A stretch of DNA of 15,336 nt from Acidimicrobiia bacterium (GCA_030425785.1 JAUHYJ010000017.1:1-15336), one strand, 5' to 3'. Positions 6,383 to 13,794 are shown, counted from the first letter of the stretch. A program made the numbers and translations. The notes: generated by a model not told the origin, from the letters alone.

Positions 6383-6486
6383 GAGTCCGACCCGGGTGCG
6401 ACGCCGAGCCGACCCACTCGTCGTCGTCGTGGCGTGCCCGGGCGCCATCGCAGCTGCACGGCGTCGTCACGCCCGGTGGCTCGCCG

Positions 6487-6492
6487 TAGCCT
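6487..6492 (+). promoter_or_regulatory. Candidate -10 of the geranylgeranyl-reductase-family gene
   Basis: TAGCCT, 10 bases before the ATG at 6503. The spacing is a little longer than at the other starts, giving at most a few untranslated bases. Confidence 0.4.
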
Positions 6493-6502
6493 GGCCAGCC
6501 GG

Positions 6503-7747
6503 ATGAATGCCGCCAGTCCCTCCACGAACCCGGACCGTGCAGATCGGTTCGACGTCGCGATCGTCGGGGCCGGTCCCGCCGGCGCCGCCGCGGCGATCAC
6601 GCTGGCCCGCGGCGGCCGGTCGGTCGTCGTTCTCGACAAGGCGACGTTCCCGCGCGACAAGTGCTGTGGCGACGGACTGACGACGCTGGCACTGCGCGAG
6701 CTCGAAGGTCTCGGCTTCGATCCGTCCGGCGTCGCCGACTGGCAGGAGGTCGATGCCGCCTGGCTCCGGTCGCCGTCCGGCCGCGACGTCCGGGTCCCGC
6801 TGCCCGACACCGGCCTGTACGCGGCCGTCTGCCCCCGCTGGTCGTTCGACGCCGCGCTCGTCGACCTCGCTCGTGACGCCGGTGCCACCCTGCGCGAGGG
6901 CACCGCCGTGACCGACGTGACCGAACTCGACGATCACGTCCGGCTCACCGTCGACGGCCGACCTCGTGTCGAGGCGCGCTACGTGGTCGCCGCCGACGGC
7001 ATGTGGTCACCGGTCCGCAAGGCGCTCGGGCTCTCGACGCCCGGCTACCGCGGCGAGTGGCACGCCTTCCGCCAGTACGCCCGCGACGTGACCGGTCCGG
7101 CCGCCGAGCGCCTGATCGTCTGGTTCGAGCCCGATCTCCTACCGGGATACGCCTGGTCGTTCCCGCTGCCCGGCAACCGGGTGAACATCGGCTTCGGCGT
7201 GCTCCGCAGCGAAGGCCGCAAGGTGCAGGAGATGGCCGACCTCTGGCGCGATCTGCTGCAGCGTCCGCACGTGGTCGAGGCACTCGGGAGCGGCTTCGAG
7301 CTCGAAGGCCGCCACACGGCGTGGCCGATCCCGGCCCGCATCGATCAGATGCCGCTCGTCTCCGAGCGCACGCTGTTCGTCGGTGACGCCGCCGCCGCGA
7401 CCGACGTCATGACGGGCGAGGGCATCGGTCAGGCCCTCGCCACGGGACGGCTCGCCGCCGAAGCGATCGAGCGCGGCGGTGCCCTCCAGCCGGCCTTCGT
7501 GCGCGACGAGTACTCGGCGCTGGTGCGCGACGAGCTGTTCGCCGATCACCGCATGGCGGTCCGGCTCGGGCGCGTGCTGGCACATCGCCGCGGCGCCGAC
7601 GGCGCGCTGCGCGTCGTCGAGCACAGCGGCACGTGGGGTCGACGGAACTTCGCCCGGTGGATGTTCGAGGACGAGCCGCGAGCCATCGCCGTGACGCCCC
7701 GACGGTGGCACCGCGACCTGTTCGACCGCGCCGGTGCCTGGGCCTGA
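6503..7747 (+). CDS. Geranylgeranyl reductase family FAD-dependent oxidoreductase, 414 aa
   Basis: A flavoprotein of the geranylgeranyl reductase family, related to MenJ-type menaquinone reductases that saturate isoprenoid double bonds. The FAD-binding Rossmann motif is VAIVGAGPAGAAAA (G22, G24, G27) with acidic D45 ending strand 2. The family signature FPRDKCCGDGL spans residues 49-59. The second FAD motif is FVGDAAAATD (G294-D295), followed by MTGEGIGQALATGRLAAEAI. Length is normal and no signal peptide is seen. The start is the first ATG after a TAGCCT -10-like element. It stands alone, divergent from the SDR operon. The substrate could be menaquinone, a polyprenyl or archaeol-like lipid, or something else; the sequence alone does not decide. 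Confidence 0.88.
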   Translation: MNAASPSTNPDRADRFDVAIVGAGPAGAAAAITLARGGRSVVVLDKATFPRDKCCGDGLTTLALRELEGLGFDPSGVADWQEVDAAWLRSPSGRDVRVPLPDTGLYAAVCPRWSFDAALVDLARDAGATLREGTAVTDVTELDDHVRLTVDGRPRVEARYVVAADGMWSPVRKALGLSTPGYRGEWHAFRQYARDVTGPAAERLIVWFEPDLLPGYAWSFPLPGNRVNIGFGVLRSEGRKVQEMADLWRDLLQRPHVVEALGSGFELEGRHTAWPIPARIDQMPLVSERTLFVGDAAAATDVMTGEGIGQALATGRLAAEAIERGGALQPAFVRDEYSALVRDELFADHRMAVRLGRVLAHRRGADGALRVVEHSGTWGRRNFARWMFEDEPRAIAVTPRRWHRDLFDRAGAWA

Positions 7748-7756
7748 CGCGCCGCC

Positions 7757-8131
7757 TCAGACCTGCGGCGGTGTGACCCGCGACCGCCCGACGACCGGAT
7801 CGACACGCGGCAGCGCCGGCGACGACACGTCGACCTCGCCGACGGTGACGTCGATGCCGTCGAGGTCGACGTCGTCGGGGTCGCTCGACGCCTCGACCGT
7901 GACCGGCTTGTCGTCCTTGCGCGGCCCCTCGTAGATCTCCGACACGACGAGCATGGCGCCGGCCATGGCGGCACCGGCGACACCGCCCTTGCGGCGACCG
8001 GCTTCGATCGCGCTGAGACGTTGCGCGGCGAGCTGTTCCTCGTGGATCTCGAGGTACTGCTCGTAGGTCGGCGCCGGGAGCGCACGATCGGCGGGCGATG
8101 CCGTCGTGTCGATCGGCTCGGCGTCCTCCAT
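7757..8131 (-). CDS. Orphan small protein with one hydrophobic segment, 124 aa
   Basis: I do not recognise a family. Residues ~1-45 are acidic then helical (TYEQYLEIHEEQLAAQRLSA), possibly coiled-coil. A basic GRRKGG precedes a short Gly/Ala-rich hydrophobic run (VAGAAMAGAMLVVSEIY) that could insert in a membrane or pack as a helix. The C-terminal half is a highly acidic, proline- and valine-rich tail (VEASSDPDDVDLDGIDV). The ATG at 8131 is 6 bases after TACCCT (8138-8143); an in-frame GTG at 8134 is the alternative. The gene converges on the reductase gene after 9 bases and lies 36 bases downstream of the F420 oxidoreductase stop. Codon use is typical, supporting a real gene. Confidence 0.7.
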   Translation of the reverse strand: MEDAEPIDTTASPADRALPAPTYEQYLEIHEEQLAAQRLSAIEAGRRKGGVAGAAMAGAMLVVSEIYEGPRKDDKPVTVEASSDPDDVDLDGIDVTVGEVDVSSPALPRVDPVVGRSRVTPPQV

Positions 8132-8137
8132 CACGTC

Positions 8138-8143
8138 AGGGTA
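8138..8143 (-). promoter_or_regulatory. -10-like hexamer of the orphan small protein
   Basis: TACCCT on the minus strand with 6 bases to the ATG at 8131. It favours this ATG over the GTG at 8134, only 3 bases away from the hexamer. Confidence 0.45.
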
Positions 8144-8167
8144 CCGGCGCCGGAGAACCGCCGACCC

Positions 8168-9208
8168 TCAGAGCAGGTCGCGGAGCTGTTCGATCGTGCG
8201 CGTCGGGTCGCCGATCGGCGTGACCGACAGGTGCGTCACGCCGGCCTCGCGGTACGCGGCGAGCCGCTCTTTCACCTGGCCGACCGGCCCGACCAGATTG
8301 GTGTTCGCGAGCATCTCGGTGGGGACCTTGGACGCTGCCTCCTCCTTCTGGCCGGACAGGTACAGGTCCTGGATCTCGATCGCCTCGTCGACGTAGCCGT
8401 ACTTCTGGCAGATCGTGTTGTAGAAGTTCTTGTCGCGCGCGCCCATCCCGCCCACGTAGAGCGCCACGTTGGGCCGCGCCATGTCGAGCACCCGATTGGC
8501 GCCGTCGCCCGCGTATTCGTCGCCGATGGCGACCATGCCACCCGCCGAGATCTGCAGCGGCCCCAGCGCCGGATCGCGCTCGGCCTGTCCTTTCTTCAGC
8601 TCGTCGCCCCACACCGTGTGGAACTTCTCGGGGTCGAAGAAGATCGGCAGCCAGCCGTCGGCGTACTGCGCGGTCGCCGTGACCGACAGGCCCATCAGCG
8701 ACGCCCAGAAGATCGGGATGTCGGCGCGGACCGGGTGGTTGATGAGCTTGAGCGGCTTGCCGAGGCCGGTGCCCTCACCCTCGGGGAGCGGGATCTGGAC
8801 GGCGTCGCCGTCATAGACGACCTTCTCACGCCGCCACGTCATCCGGCAGATGTTGATGTAGTCGCGGATCCGGGGCATCGGCTTGACGTACGGCACGCCG
8901 TGGAAGCCCTCGATCACCTGCGGGCCCGATGCGCCGAGCCCCAGGACGAATCGGCCGTCGCTCACGTAGTCGAGGCCCGCCGCGGTCTGCGCGATGCACG
9001 TCGCGGTACGGGAGTACGTGTTCAAGATGCCCGAGCCGATCTGGATCGTGCTCGTCTTCGCGGCGAGGTACCCCATCTGGCTGACGGCGTCGAAGCTGTA
9101 CGCCTCCGGCACCCAGACCAGGTCGAGTCCGGCCGCCTCGAGCTCCTGGACCCGCTGGACGTCAGCGTGGAAGTCGCCGGAGTAGTTGATCATCATCGAG
9201 AGCTTCAC
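8168..9208 (-). CDS. LLM-class F420-dependent oxidoreductase, Rv3520c-like, 346 aa
   Basis: A luciferase-like TIM-barrel oxidoreductase expected to use coenzyme F420. Hallmarks: the N-terminal KLSMMINYSGDF strand, LVWVPEAYSFDA, GSGILNTYSRT, GLDYVSDGRFVLGLGASGPQ, then LPLIGEGTG-like LPEGEGTGLGKPLKLINHP and ALYVGGMGARDKNFYN. These match the Rv3520c subfamily of mycobacteria, whose gene lies in the cholesterol-associated KstR region, though its substrate is unproven. Length is typical. The GTG at 9208 lies 7 bases after TAGCGT (9216-9221), and MKLSMM-type starts are usual for the family. It is divergent from the beta-lactamase gene across 63 bases and upstream of the orphan small gene. It implies that the host makes F420. 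Confidence 0.9.
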   Translation of the reverse strand: MKLSMMINYSGDFHADVQRVQELEAAGLDLVWVPEAYSFDAVSQMGYLAAKTSTIQIGSGILNTYSRTATCIAQTAAGLDYVSDGRFVLGLGASGPQVIEGFHGVPYVKPMPRIRDYINICRMTWRREKVVYDGDAVQIPLPEGEGTGLGKPLKLINHPVRADIPIFWASLMGLSVTATAQYADGWLPIFFDPEKFHTVWGDELKKGQAERDPALGPLQISAGGMVAIGDEYAGDGANRVLDMARPNVALYVGGMGARDKNFYNTICQKYGYVDEAIEIQDLYLSGQKEEAASKVPTEMLANTNLVGPVGQVKERLAAYREAGVTHLSVTPIGDPTRTIEQLRDLL

Positions 9209-9215
9209 GCCGAGC

Positions 9216-9221
9216 ACGCTA
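9216..9221 (-). promoter_or_regulatory. -10-like hexamer of the F420 oxidoreductase gene
   Basis: TAGCGT on the minus strand, 7 bases before the GTG at 9208. The same hexamer precedes the VOC gene start. Confidence 0.5.
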
Positions 9222-9258
9222 GGCGGCGACCACCCGCGCCGCCGATTCGCACGATGCC

Positions 9259-9264
9259 TACGAT
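9259..9264 (+). promoter_or_regulatory. -10-like hexamer of the beta-lactamase gene
   Basis: TACGAT, 7 bases before the ATG at 9272. It overlaps two upstream in-frame ATGs (9254 and 9263), which argues that they are not the start. Confidence 0.5.
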
Positions 9265-9271
9265 GCACGGG

Positions 9272-10180
9272 ATGCGCACGATGCTCGCGGCGCTCGCCCT
9301 CACCTGCTCGGCCGTCCTCGTCGGGTGCACGTCGGACGGTGAGTCGGCCGACGTCACGACGGCCGACGTCACGACGGCGGATGCCACGGCGACCGGCGGA
9401 CCGGTGACGACCGGTGACACCGACCCGATCGAGATCGTCGAGCACCCGGCATGGGCTTCCCGGTTCGACGCGGAGGGCACCGTCGGTACGTTCGTGGCAC
9501 GTCGCATCGGCGACCCGTCGTGGCACGTCGTCGACGTCGACCGGGCCGGCCGACGCGAGATCCCGGCGTCGACGTTCAAGATCCTCAACAGCCTGATCAT
9601 CCTCGAGACCGGTGTGGTCGACGACGTCGACGACGTGCTCGAGTGGGACGGCGTGAACCGGGGTCTGGATGCCTGGGATCGGGATCAGACGATGCGTCAT
9701 GCGATCGAGTTCTCGGCGGTCTGGGCCTATCAGCACTGGGCGCGCGGCGTCGGCCTCGACCGCATGCGGGCGGCGGTCGACGAGGTCGGCTACGGCAATG
9801 CCGACATCGGCGAGGTGGTCGACCGCTTCTGGCTCGACGGCCCGCTGCGGATCTCGGCGATCGAGCAGGTCGAGTTCCTCGAGCGGCTGGCGGACGGCGA
9901 GCTCCCGTTCGCCACCGACGTGCAGGCGTCGGTCCGCGAGATCCTCGTACGCTCCTCGGGGCTCGAATGGTCGTGGTCCCACAAGACCGGCACCAGCCTG
10001 TCGAGCGATCCGCCGCTCGGCTGGCTCGTCGGGTTGACCGAGTTCGACGACGAGCGCTGGGCGTTCGCCCTGCACCTCGATCTGCCCCCGGTCGGCGACG
10101 TCGGCACCCAGCTGTCGCCGACGGTTCGGACCTCGATCGCCCGCGAGCTGCTCGTCGAGTTGGGGGCCCTTCCCGCCTGA
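9272..10180 (+). CDS. Class D (OXA-like) beta-lactamase lipoprotein, 302 aa
   Basis: A serine beta-lactamase of class D, or a close penicillin-recognising relative, exported as a lipoprotein. Residues 1-19 are a signal peptide ending in the lipobox LVGC (C19), followed by a Thr/Asp/Ala linker to ~50. The class D motifs are all there: S100-T-F-K103 in PASTFKILNS, S148-x-V150 in FSAVWAYQ, Y174-G-N176, W187 in FWLDGPLRISAIEQVEFL, and K238-T-G240. Spacing from the serine to SxV (48), Trp (87) and KTG (138) equals that in OXA-10, so K103 may be carboxylated and the enzyme active. Expected action is hydrolysis of penicillin-type rings outside the membrane. ATG 9272 is chosen from the -10 position. 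It stands alone, convergent with the PlsC gene. No transposon or integron surrounds it. Confidence 0.92.
   Translation: MRTMLAALALTCSAVLVGCTSDGESADVTTADVTTADATATGGPVTTGDTDPIEIVEHPAWASRFDAEGTVGTFVARRIGDPSWHVVDVDRAGRREIPASTFKILNSLIILETGVVDDVDDVLEWDGVNRGLDAWDRDQTMRHAIEFSAVWAYQHWARGVGLDRMRAAVDEVGYGNADIGEVVDRFWLDGPLRISAIEQVEFLERLADGELPFATDVQASVREILVRSSGLEWSWSHKTGTSLSSDPPLGWLVGLTEFDDERWAFALHLDLPPVGDVGTQLSPTVRTSIARELLVELGALPA
9346..9375 (+). repeat. Two tandem 15-bp repeats in the lipoprotein linker
   Basis: GGCCGACGTCACGAC occurs twice in tandem (9346-9360, 9361-9375), encoding ADVTT twice, with a degenerate third copy after it. It forms part of the flexible linker between lipid anchor and catalytic domain. 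Confidence 0.8.
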
Positions 10181-10181
10181 T

Positions 10182-10201
10182 GCGCCGCAGCCCGTCGGCG
10201 C
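10182..10201. terminator. Hairpin between convergent beta-lactamase and acyltransferase genes
   Basis: GCGCCG (10182-10187), an 8-base loop and CGGCGC (10196-10201) form a 6-bp GC stem starting 2 bases after the beta-lactamase stop and ending 7 bases before the acyltransferase stop. There is no T tract; it could serve both directions. Confidence 0.4.
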
Positions 10202-10207
10202 GCTCCG

Positions 10208-11200
10208 TCAGCTCGAACGCAGCGCGGCGTCGACCTCGGCGTCCATGCGCAGCCACTGCTCGTCGAGCCATCGATCGAACCCGTCGCCGGCCGGCACCTC
10301 GGCGCGCGGCACTCGCCGCATGACGAACCGCACGGGTGGCAACGGACGGGCGAGCAGGCGCAGCATGCCGCCGAAGCTGTCGAGGCCGTCGAAGCCGGTG
10401 TGCCAGGCGAGCACGAGGTCGGCGGCCGGCGCGCCCTCGACCAGAGCCCGGCTGCCGGCGGGTCGCGGCGGCAGGAGACGTCGGAGCGGGCCGAGGCGCT
10501 CGGCCCGCTCGGCGTCACGCTCGGCGATGCGGGCGAGCGCACGCGTGCGCTTGGTGTCGTTCGCGCGGGTGCCCTCGGCGAAGATGACGGCGACGACGCC
10601 TGGTCCGACCCCGGCGGCGAGTTCGCGCAGCGCATCGAGCTCCGCGTCGTCGCCCGACGCGCGATCGAGGAAGTGGTTCGGCACGCGCAACCCGACGATG
10701 TCGAGACACGGGTCGTAGAGCAGCTCGCGCTTCAGCACGTACCGCGGCCACACGTCGCCCCGTCCCCGGATCGCCCAGGCCGAGAGCAACGAGTCGGCCA
10801 GGCTGGCGTGCCGCGAGATCACGACGGCGTCCCCACCGTCGAGGGCGTCGACGCCCTCGACCCGCGGCTCGATGCCGATCGTCAGCTCGAGTGCCCGCAT
10901 CAGCGCGTCGGCCCACCAGCGCATCAGGTCGTAGTTCGCTCGCTCGTCACGAGCCCGGCCCGTGATCCAGAGACCGAACGCGCGCGCGACCCCGGCGGTC
11001 TCGAGCCATGTCCAGCAGACTCCGAAGGAGAGCAATCGGGCGACCGGCAACCGGCGGCGGCCCCGCGCCAGGTCGATCACAACGACGACCGGGGCCCACA
11101 GCGGCGCCGTCAGGGTGATCGTGCAGGCCGCGAGCACCAGCGCGGGCACGCTCACGATCCGACGCCGCAGCCGGGCGCGCACCGAGCGGTGGTCGGGCAT
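10208..11200 (-). CDS. PlsC-like lysophospholipid acyltransferase, 330 aa
   Basis: A membrane-associated glycerolipid acyltransferase. Residues ~15-43 form a hydrophobic N-terminal segment (VPALVLAACTITLTAPLW onward) and a second hydrophobic stretch lies near 50-75. The catalytic H(x4)D box is H131 to D136 in SRHASLAD, and the acceptor-binding FAEGTR motif is at 207-212, as in the PlsC family. The expected reaction is acyl transfer to the sn-2 position of lysophosphatidate or a related acceptor. It is somewhat longer than minimal PlsC, with an extra C-terminal region (FVMRRVPRAEVP and a long amphipathic helix). The ATG overlaps the VOC stop (TGATG), so the two are translationally coupled. The acceptor is not readable from sequence. 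Confidence 0.85.
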   Translation of the reverse strand: MPDHRSVRARLRRRIVSVPALVLAACTITLTAPLWAPVVVVIDLARGRRRLPVARLLSFGVCWTWLETAGVARAFGLWITGRARDERANYDLMRWWADALMRALELTIGIEPRVEGVDALDGGDAVVISRHASLADSLLSAWAIRGRGDVWPRYVLKRELLYDPCLDIVGLRVPNHFLDRASGDDAELDALRELAAGVGPGVVAVIFAEGTRANDTKRTRALARIAERDAERAERLGPLRRLLPPRPAGSRALVEGAPAADLVLAWHTGFDGLDSFGGMLRLLARPLPPVRFVMRRVPRAEVPAGDGFDRWLDEQWLRMDAEVDAALRSS

Positions 11201-11559
11201 CACGCCGGCTGGGTGAACTCGAGCCGGTTGCCGTCGGGGTCGAGGACGAACGCCTGGCGGATCGCGGTGTCGCCGACCGGCGACGGATCGCCGACCCGGA
11301 TGCCGGCCGCGCGCAGCGTCGCCACGACGGCATCGAGATCGTCGACGCGGAACGCCACGTGCTGCCCGACGTCGGCGGGGACGGCGTCGGTCTCGATGAG
11401 GTGCACCTGGCGGCCGTGGCCCGCGTCGAGCCACGCGCCGGCGAACGAGAAGTCGGGCCGATCGAGGACGGCCATCCCGAGCACGTCCCGGTAGAACCCG
11501 AGCGATCGTGCGGTGTCGGCGACGTTCAGGGAGACGTGGTGGATGTCAGCGACGAGCAC
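11200..11559 (-). CDS. VOC (glyoxalase/bleomycin-resistance/dioxygenase) family protein, 119 aa
   Basis: A single-module vicinal oxygen chelate protein with two beta-alpha-beta-beta-beta repeats. Repeat one is HHVSLNVADTARSLGFYRDVLG and repeat two is HVAFRVDDLDAVVATLRAAG. The likely metal ligands are H8, E56 (VHLIE), H67 and E114 (NRLEF), consistent with a metal-dependent isomerase, lyase or dioxygenase fold. The reaction is not determined by sequence. The GTG at 11559 has TAGCGT (11566-11571) 6 bases upstream. Its stop codon overlaps the acyltransferase start. It is divergent from the GH29-like gene across 76 bases. Confidence 0.85.
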   Translation of the reverse strand: MLVADIHHVSLNVADTARSLGFYRDVLGMAVLDRPDFSFAGAWLDAGHGRQVHLIETDAVPADVGQHVAFRVDDLDAVVATLRAAGIRVGDPSPVGDTAIRQAFVLDPDGNRLEFTQPA

Positions 11560-11565
11560 ACCACC

Positions 11566-11571
11566 ACGCTA
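11566..11571 (-). promoter_or_regulatory. -10-like hexamer of the VOC gene
   Basis: TAGCGT on the minus strand, 6 bases before the GTG at 11559, implying a leaderless transcript for the VOC-PlsC operon. Confidence 0.5.
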
Positions 11572-11623
11572 GCGAACCGCCCGACGGGGTGCCGGTGCGA
11601 ACCGACCCCGCCGGACGCGCGAG

Positions 11624-11629
11624 GATGCT
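11624..11629 (+). promoter_or_regulatory. Possible -10 of the GH29-like gene
   Basis: GATGCT with 6 bases to the ATG at 11636. It keeps the A and final T but not the leading T of TANNNT, so it is a weak candidate. Confidence 0.25.
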
Positions 11630-11635
11630 GACCGC

Positions 11636-13741
11636 ATGGGGCCTTCGCACTGGTGGGCGAACCGACGGTTCGGCATGATGATCGACGTCAGCGTCGCCGC
11701 CGTACCCGCCTGGGCGCCGGTCGGTCAGCAGGCCGCCTGGTACCGCGCCCACCTCGATGGCACGACGCGCGACCTGAACCTGCATCCGTCGCCCCTCGTC
11801 GAGACGCTGCACCACCATCGCGAGCGATGGGGCCACATCGAGCGCTACGACGACTTCTTCCCCTTCCTCCACTTCGACTCCTTCGACGCCGACGAATGGA
11901 CGCTGCTCGCCCGCGACGCGGGCATGAGCTACGCGGTGATGACCGCCAAGCATCACGATGGCTACTGCTGGTGGGATGCGCCGGGCACCGACCGCACCGT
12001 GTTGCACGACGGGCCGGCACGCAACGTGCTGGGCGAGGTCGCGGCGGCGTGCGAGCGGTCCGACCTCGTGTTCGGGACGGCGTACTCGCTCCTCGACTGG
12101 AGCGACGAGCGTTACCCGGGCACCGACTACGTCAGCGACGTCCTCCACCCGCAGGTGCTCGACCTCGTCGACCGCTATGGCAGCCAGATGCTGTGGGGCG
12201 AGGGCCACTGGGGCGCCGGCGGCGACCATTGGCGCAGCGACGAGCTCCACGCCCGAGCCCGCGACATCACGGCGGAGATCCTCGTCAACGACCACTGGTG
12301 GGCCGGGTGCGCCGACGTCGTGACGCACAAGCACGTCGTACCCGACGGCATCGAGACGACCCCGTGGGAGTTCCGACGGCCCCTCGGTGCCAGCGCCGGG
12401 TTCAACCGCGCCGAACCCGACGAGCTCCTGCTCGGCGCCCGCGATCTCGTCGCCCTGCTCACCGAGGTCGTCGCCAAGGGCGGCCACCTGCTGCTGCAGC
12501 TCGGCCCCGACGCGTCCGGCGCCATGTCCGAACCGGTCGCCGAGCGGTTGCGCGCCGCGGGCGGGTGGGTCCGTCGGCACCGCGACATCATCGACCGCGG
12601 CGTCCCGTGGAGCACCTGGGGCGACGACGACACCCGCTATCTCGTGGTCGACGATCAGCTCTGGGCGGTCGACGTCACCGGCCAGGGCCGCTTCGACGCA
12701 CTCGGATCGTCGACGGGCCGCGTGCAGTCGGTCGAGGCGGTCGACGGCCAGGCGCTCCCGTTCGAGCAGACCGATCGCGGCCTCCAGCTGGCTCGGCCGC
12801 CACGCCGTTCGCAGCGCATGCCGGCCGCCTACCGCATCGCCGTCGACGAGCCGCCGCCCGCTCCGATCGCCCTGTTCGTCGACGCGCCCGCCGAGTCGAT
12901 CGAGCTCGCTCCCCTCCTGACCGACGCCCGATCAGGGCAGATCGTCCAGCTCGGCGACGGTCGCTACGTCGGCCCCGCCCGCATCCCCGACGGGGTGACC
13001 GTTCGGGGGTTGGGGCCGTCGCGCACCGTGATCGACGGCGCCGAGAGCCCCGCTGTGGTGCTCGGTGCCGACAGCCGCCTCGAGCACTGCGCCGCGACCG
13101 GCGGGGGCGAGCGCATCGGTCGTCTGCCCCGAGTCTGCGTCGAGATCGCACGCGACGGCGCGTCGGTGGTCGGCTGCGACATCGACGGACACGTGGCGGT
13201 CGGGGGGTCGGGGGCCCGCATCGCATCGTGCACCCTGTTCGGGGTCGTCGCTCGGGACGTGAACCGGCTCGAGATCCTCCGCTCGACACTCCACGGGATG
13301 GGCACCGACATCGGCGTCGAGATCACCGGTGGCGCCGGGCACCTGGTCGACGGCTGCGAGTTCGACGGGCACCTGGCGGGGATCGTCCTGAGCGACACCG
13401 TCGGTTCCTCGGTCCGCCACGCCCGCCTCCGGAGTCGCTGGTGGGGCATCCGGCTCCTCGACACCGAGGCGAGCGACGTCGTCGCGAACGCCTTCGAGGC
13501 GACGATGCGGGCGATCGACGTGGACGGTGGCACCGACGCACGGATCAACGGCAACGCGGCGCAGGATGGCGACAGTGGATGCGTCGTGCAGGGCGGCGCC
13601 TCCAACGCCGAGGTGGCCGGCAACTTCTGGCAGCGCTGCCGCGTCGGGTTGATGGCGTGGGGCGCCGGCGAGGTCCGCCACCGGGAGAACACCTGTGCCG
13701 ACCTGCTCGTCGACGGCGCCGACGTCGTGATCGGCCCCTGA
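11636..13741 (+). CDS. GH29 alpha-L-fucosidase-like protein with C-terminal beta-helix, 701 aa
   Basis: Residues ~1-330 align by eye with GH29 alpha-L-fucosidases: WWANRRFGMM start, AGMSYAVMTAKHHDGYCWWD (H106-H107), EILVNDHWW, TPWEFRRPLGASAGFNRAEPDE and KGGHLLLQLGP. Residues ~330-425 look like the following beta-sandwich. Residues ~428-701 form a right-handed beta-helix (short imperfect repeats such as GARIASCTLFGVVARD and GHLVDGCEFDGHLAGIV), the fold of Pfam beta_helix. Two active-site positions differ from the family norm: the catalytic Asp of LW(x)D is E189 (LWGEGHW), and the sugar-binding His of FIHWG is D17 (MIDVS). No signal peptide, so cytoplasmic. Activity on fucosides is therefore uncertain; it may be altered or lost. 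Start ATG 11636 fits the family's N-terminus. Confidence 0.85.
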   Translation: MGPSHWWANRRFGMMIDVSVAAVPAWAPVGQQAAWYRAHLDGTTRDLNLHPSPLVETLHHHRERWGHIERYDDFFPFLHFDSFDADEWTLLARDAGMSYAVMTAKHHDGYCWWDAPGTDRTVLHDGPARNVLGEVAAACERSDLVFGTAYSLLDWSDERYPGTDYVSDVLHPQVLDLVDRYGSQMLWGEGHWGAGGDHWRSDELHARARDITAEILVNDHWWAGCADVVTHKHVVPDGIETTPWEFRRPLGASAGFNRAEPDELLLGARDLVALLTEVVAKGGHLLLQLGPDASGAMSEPVAERLRAAGGWVRRHRDIIDRGVPWSTWGDDDTRYLVVDDQLWAVDVTGQGRFDALGSSTGRVQSVEAVDGQALPFEQTDRGLQLARPPRRSQRMPAAYRIAVDEPPPAPIALFVDAPAESIELAPLLTDARSGQIVQLGDGRYVGPARIPDGVTVRGLGPSRTVIDGAESPAVVLGADSRLEHCAATGGGERIGRLPRVCVEIARDGASVVGCDIDGHVAVGGSGARIASCTLFGVVARDVNRLEILRSTLHGMGTDIGVEITGGAGHLVDGCEFDGHLAGIVLSDTVGSSVRHARLRSRWWGIRLLDTEASDVVANAFEATMRAIDVDGGTDARINGNAAQDGDSGCVVQGGASNAEVAGNFWQRCRVGLMAWGAGEVRHRENTCADLLVDGADVVIGP

Positions 13742-13794
13742 CCGCTTCCGCGCGGCTGCATCGGCCTGACTGCATCCGGACGGTTCGTGCGTCC

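Noticed and set aside
6312..6502. A KstR-type operator for the SDR-MaoC operon
   Set aside because: I looked for an AAC-N2-GTT-like palindrome in the gap and saw none, so sterol regulation of the KstR kind is not supported.
8144..8153. Palindrome CCGGCGCCGG as terminator or operator
   Set aside because: Ten-base GC-only palindromes are expected by chance at this GC content, and there is no loop; not listed as a feature.
8021..9271. Plus-strand frame extending upstream of the beta-lactamase, antisense to the F420 oxidoreductase
   Set aside because: Low-complexity His/Arg/Asp-rich translation opposite a well-recognised gene; signal peptide and -10 place the real start at 9272.
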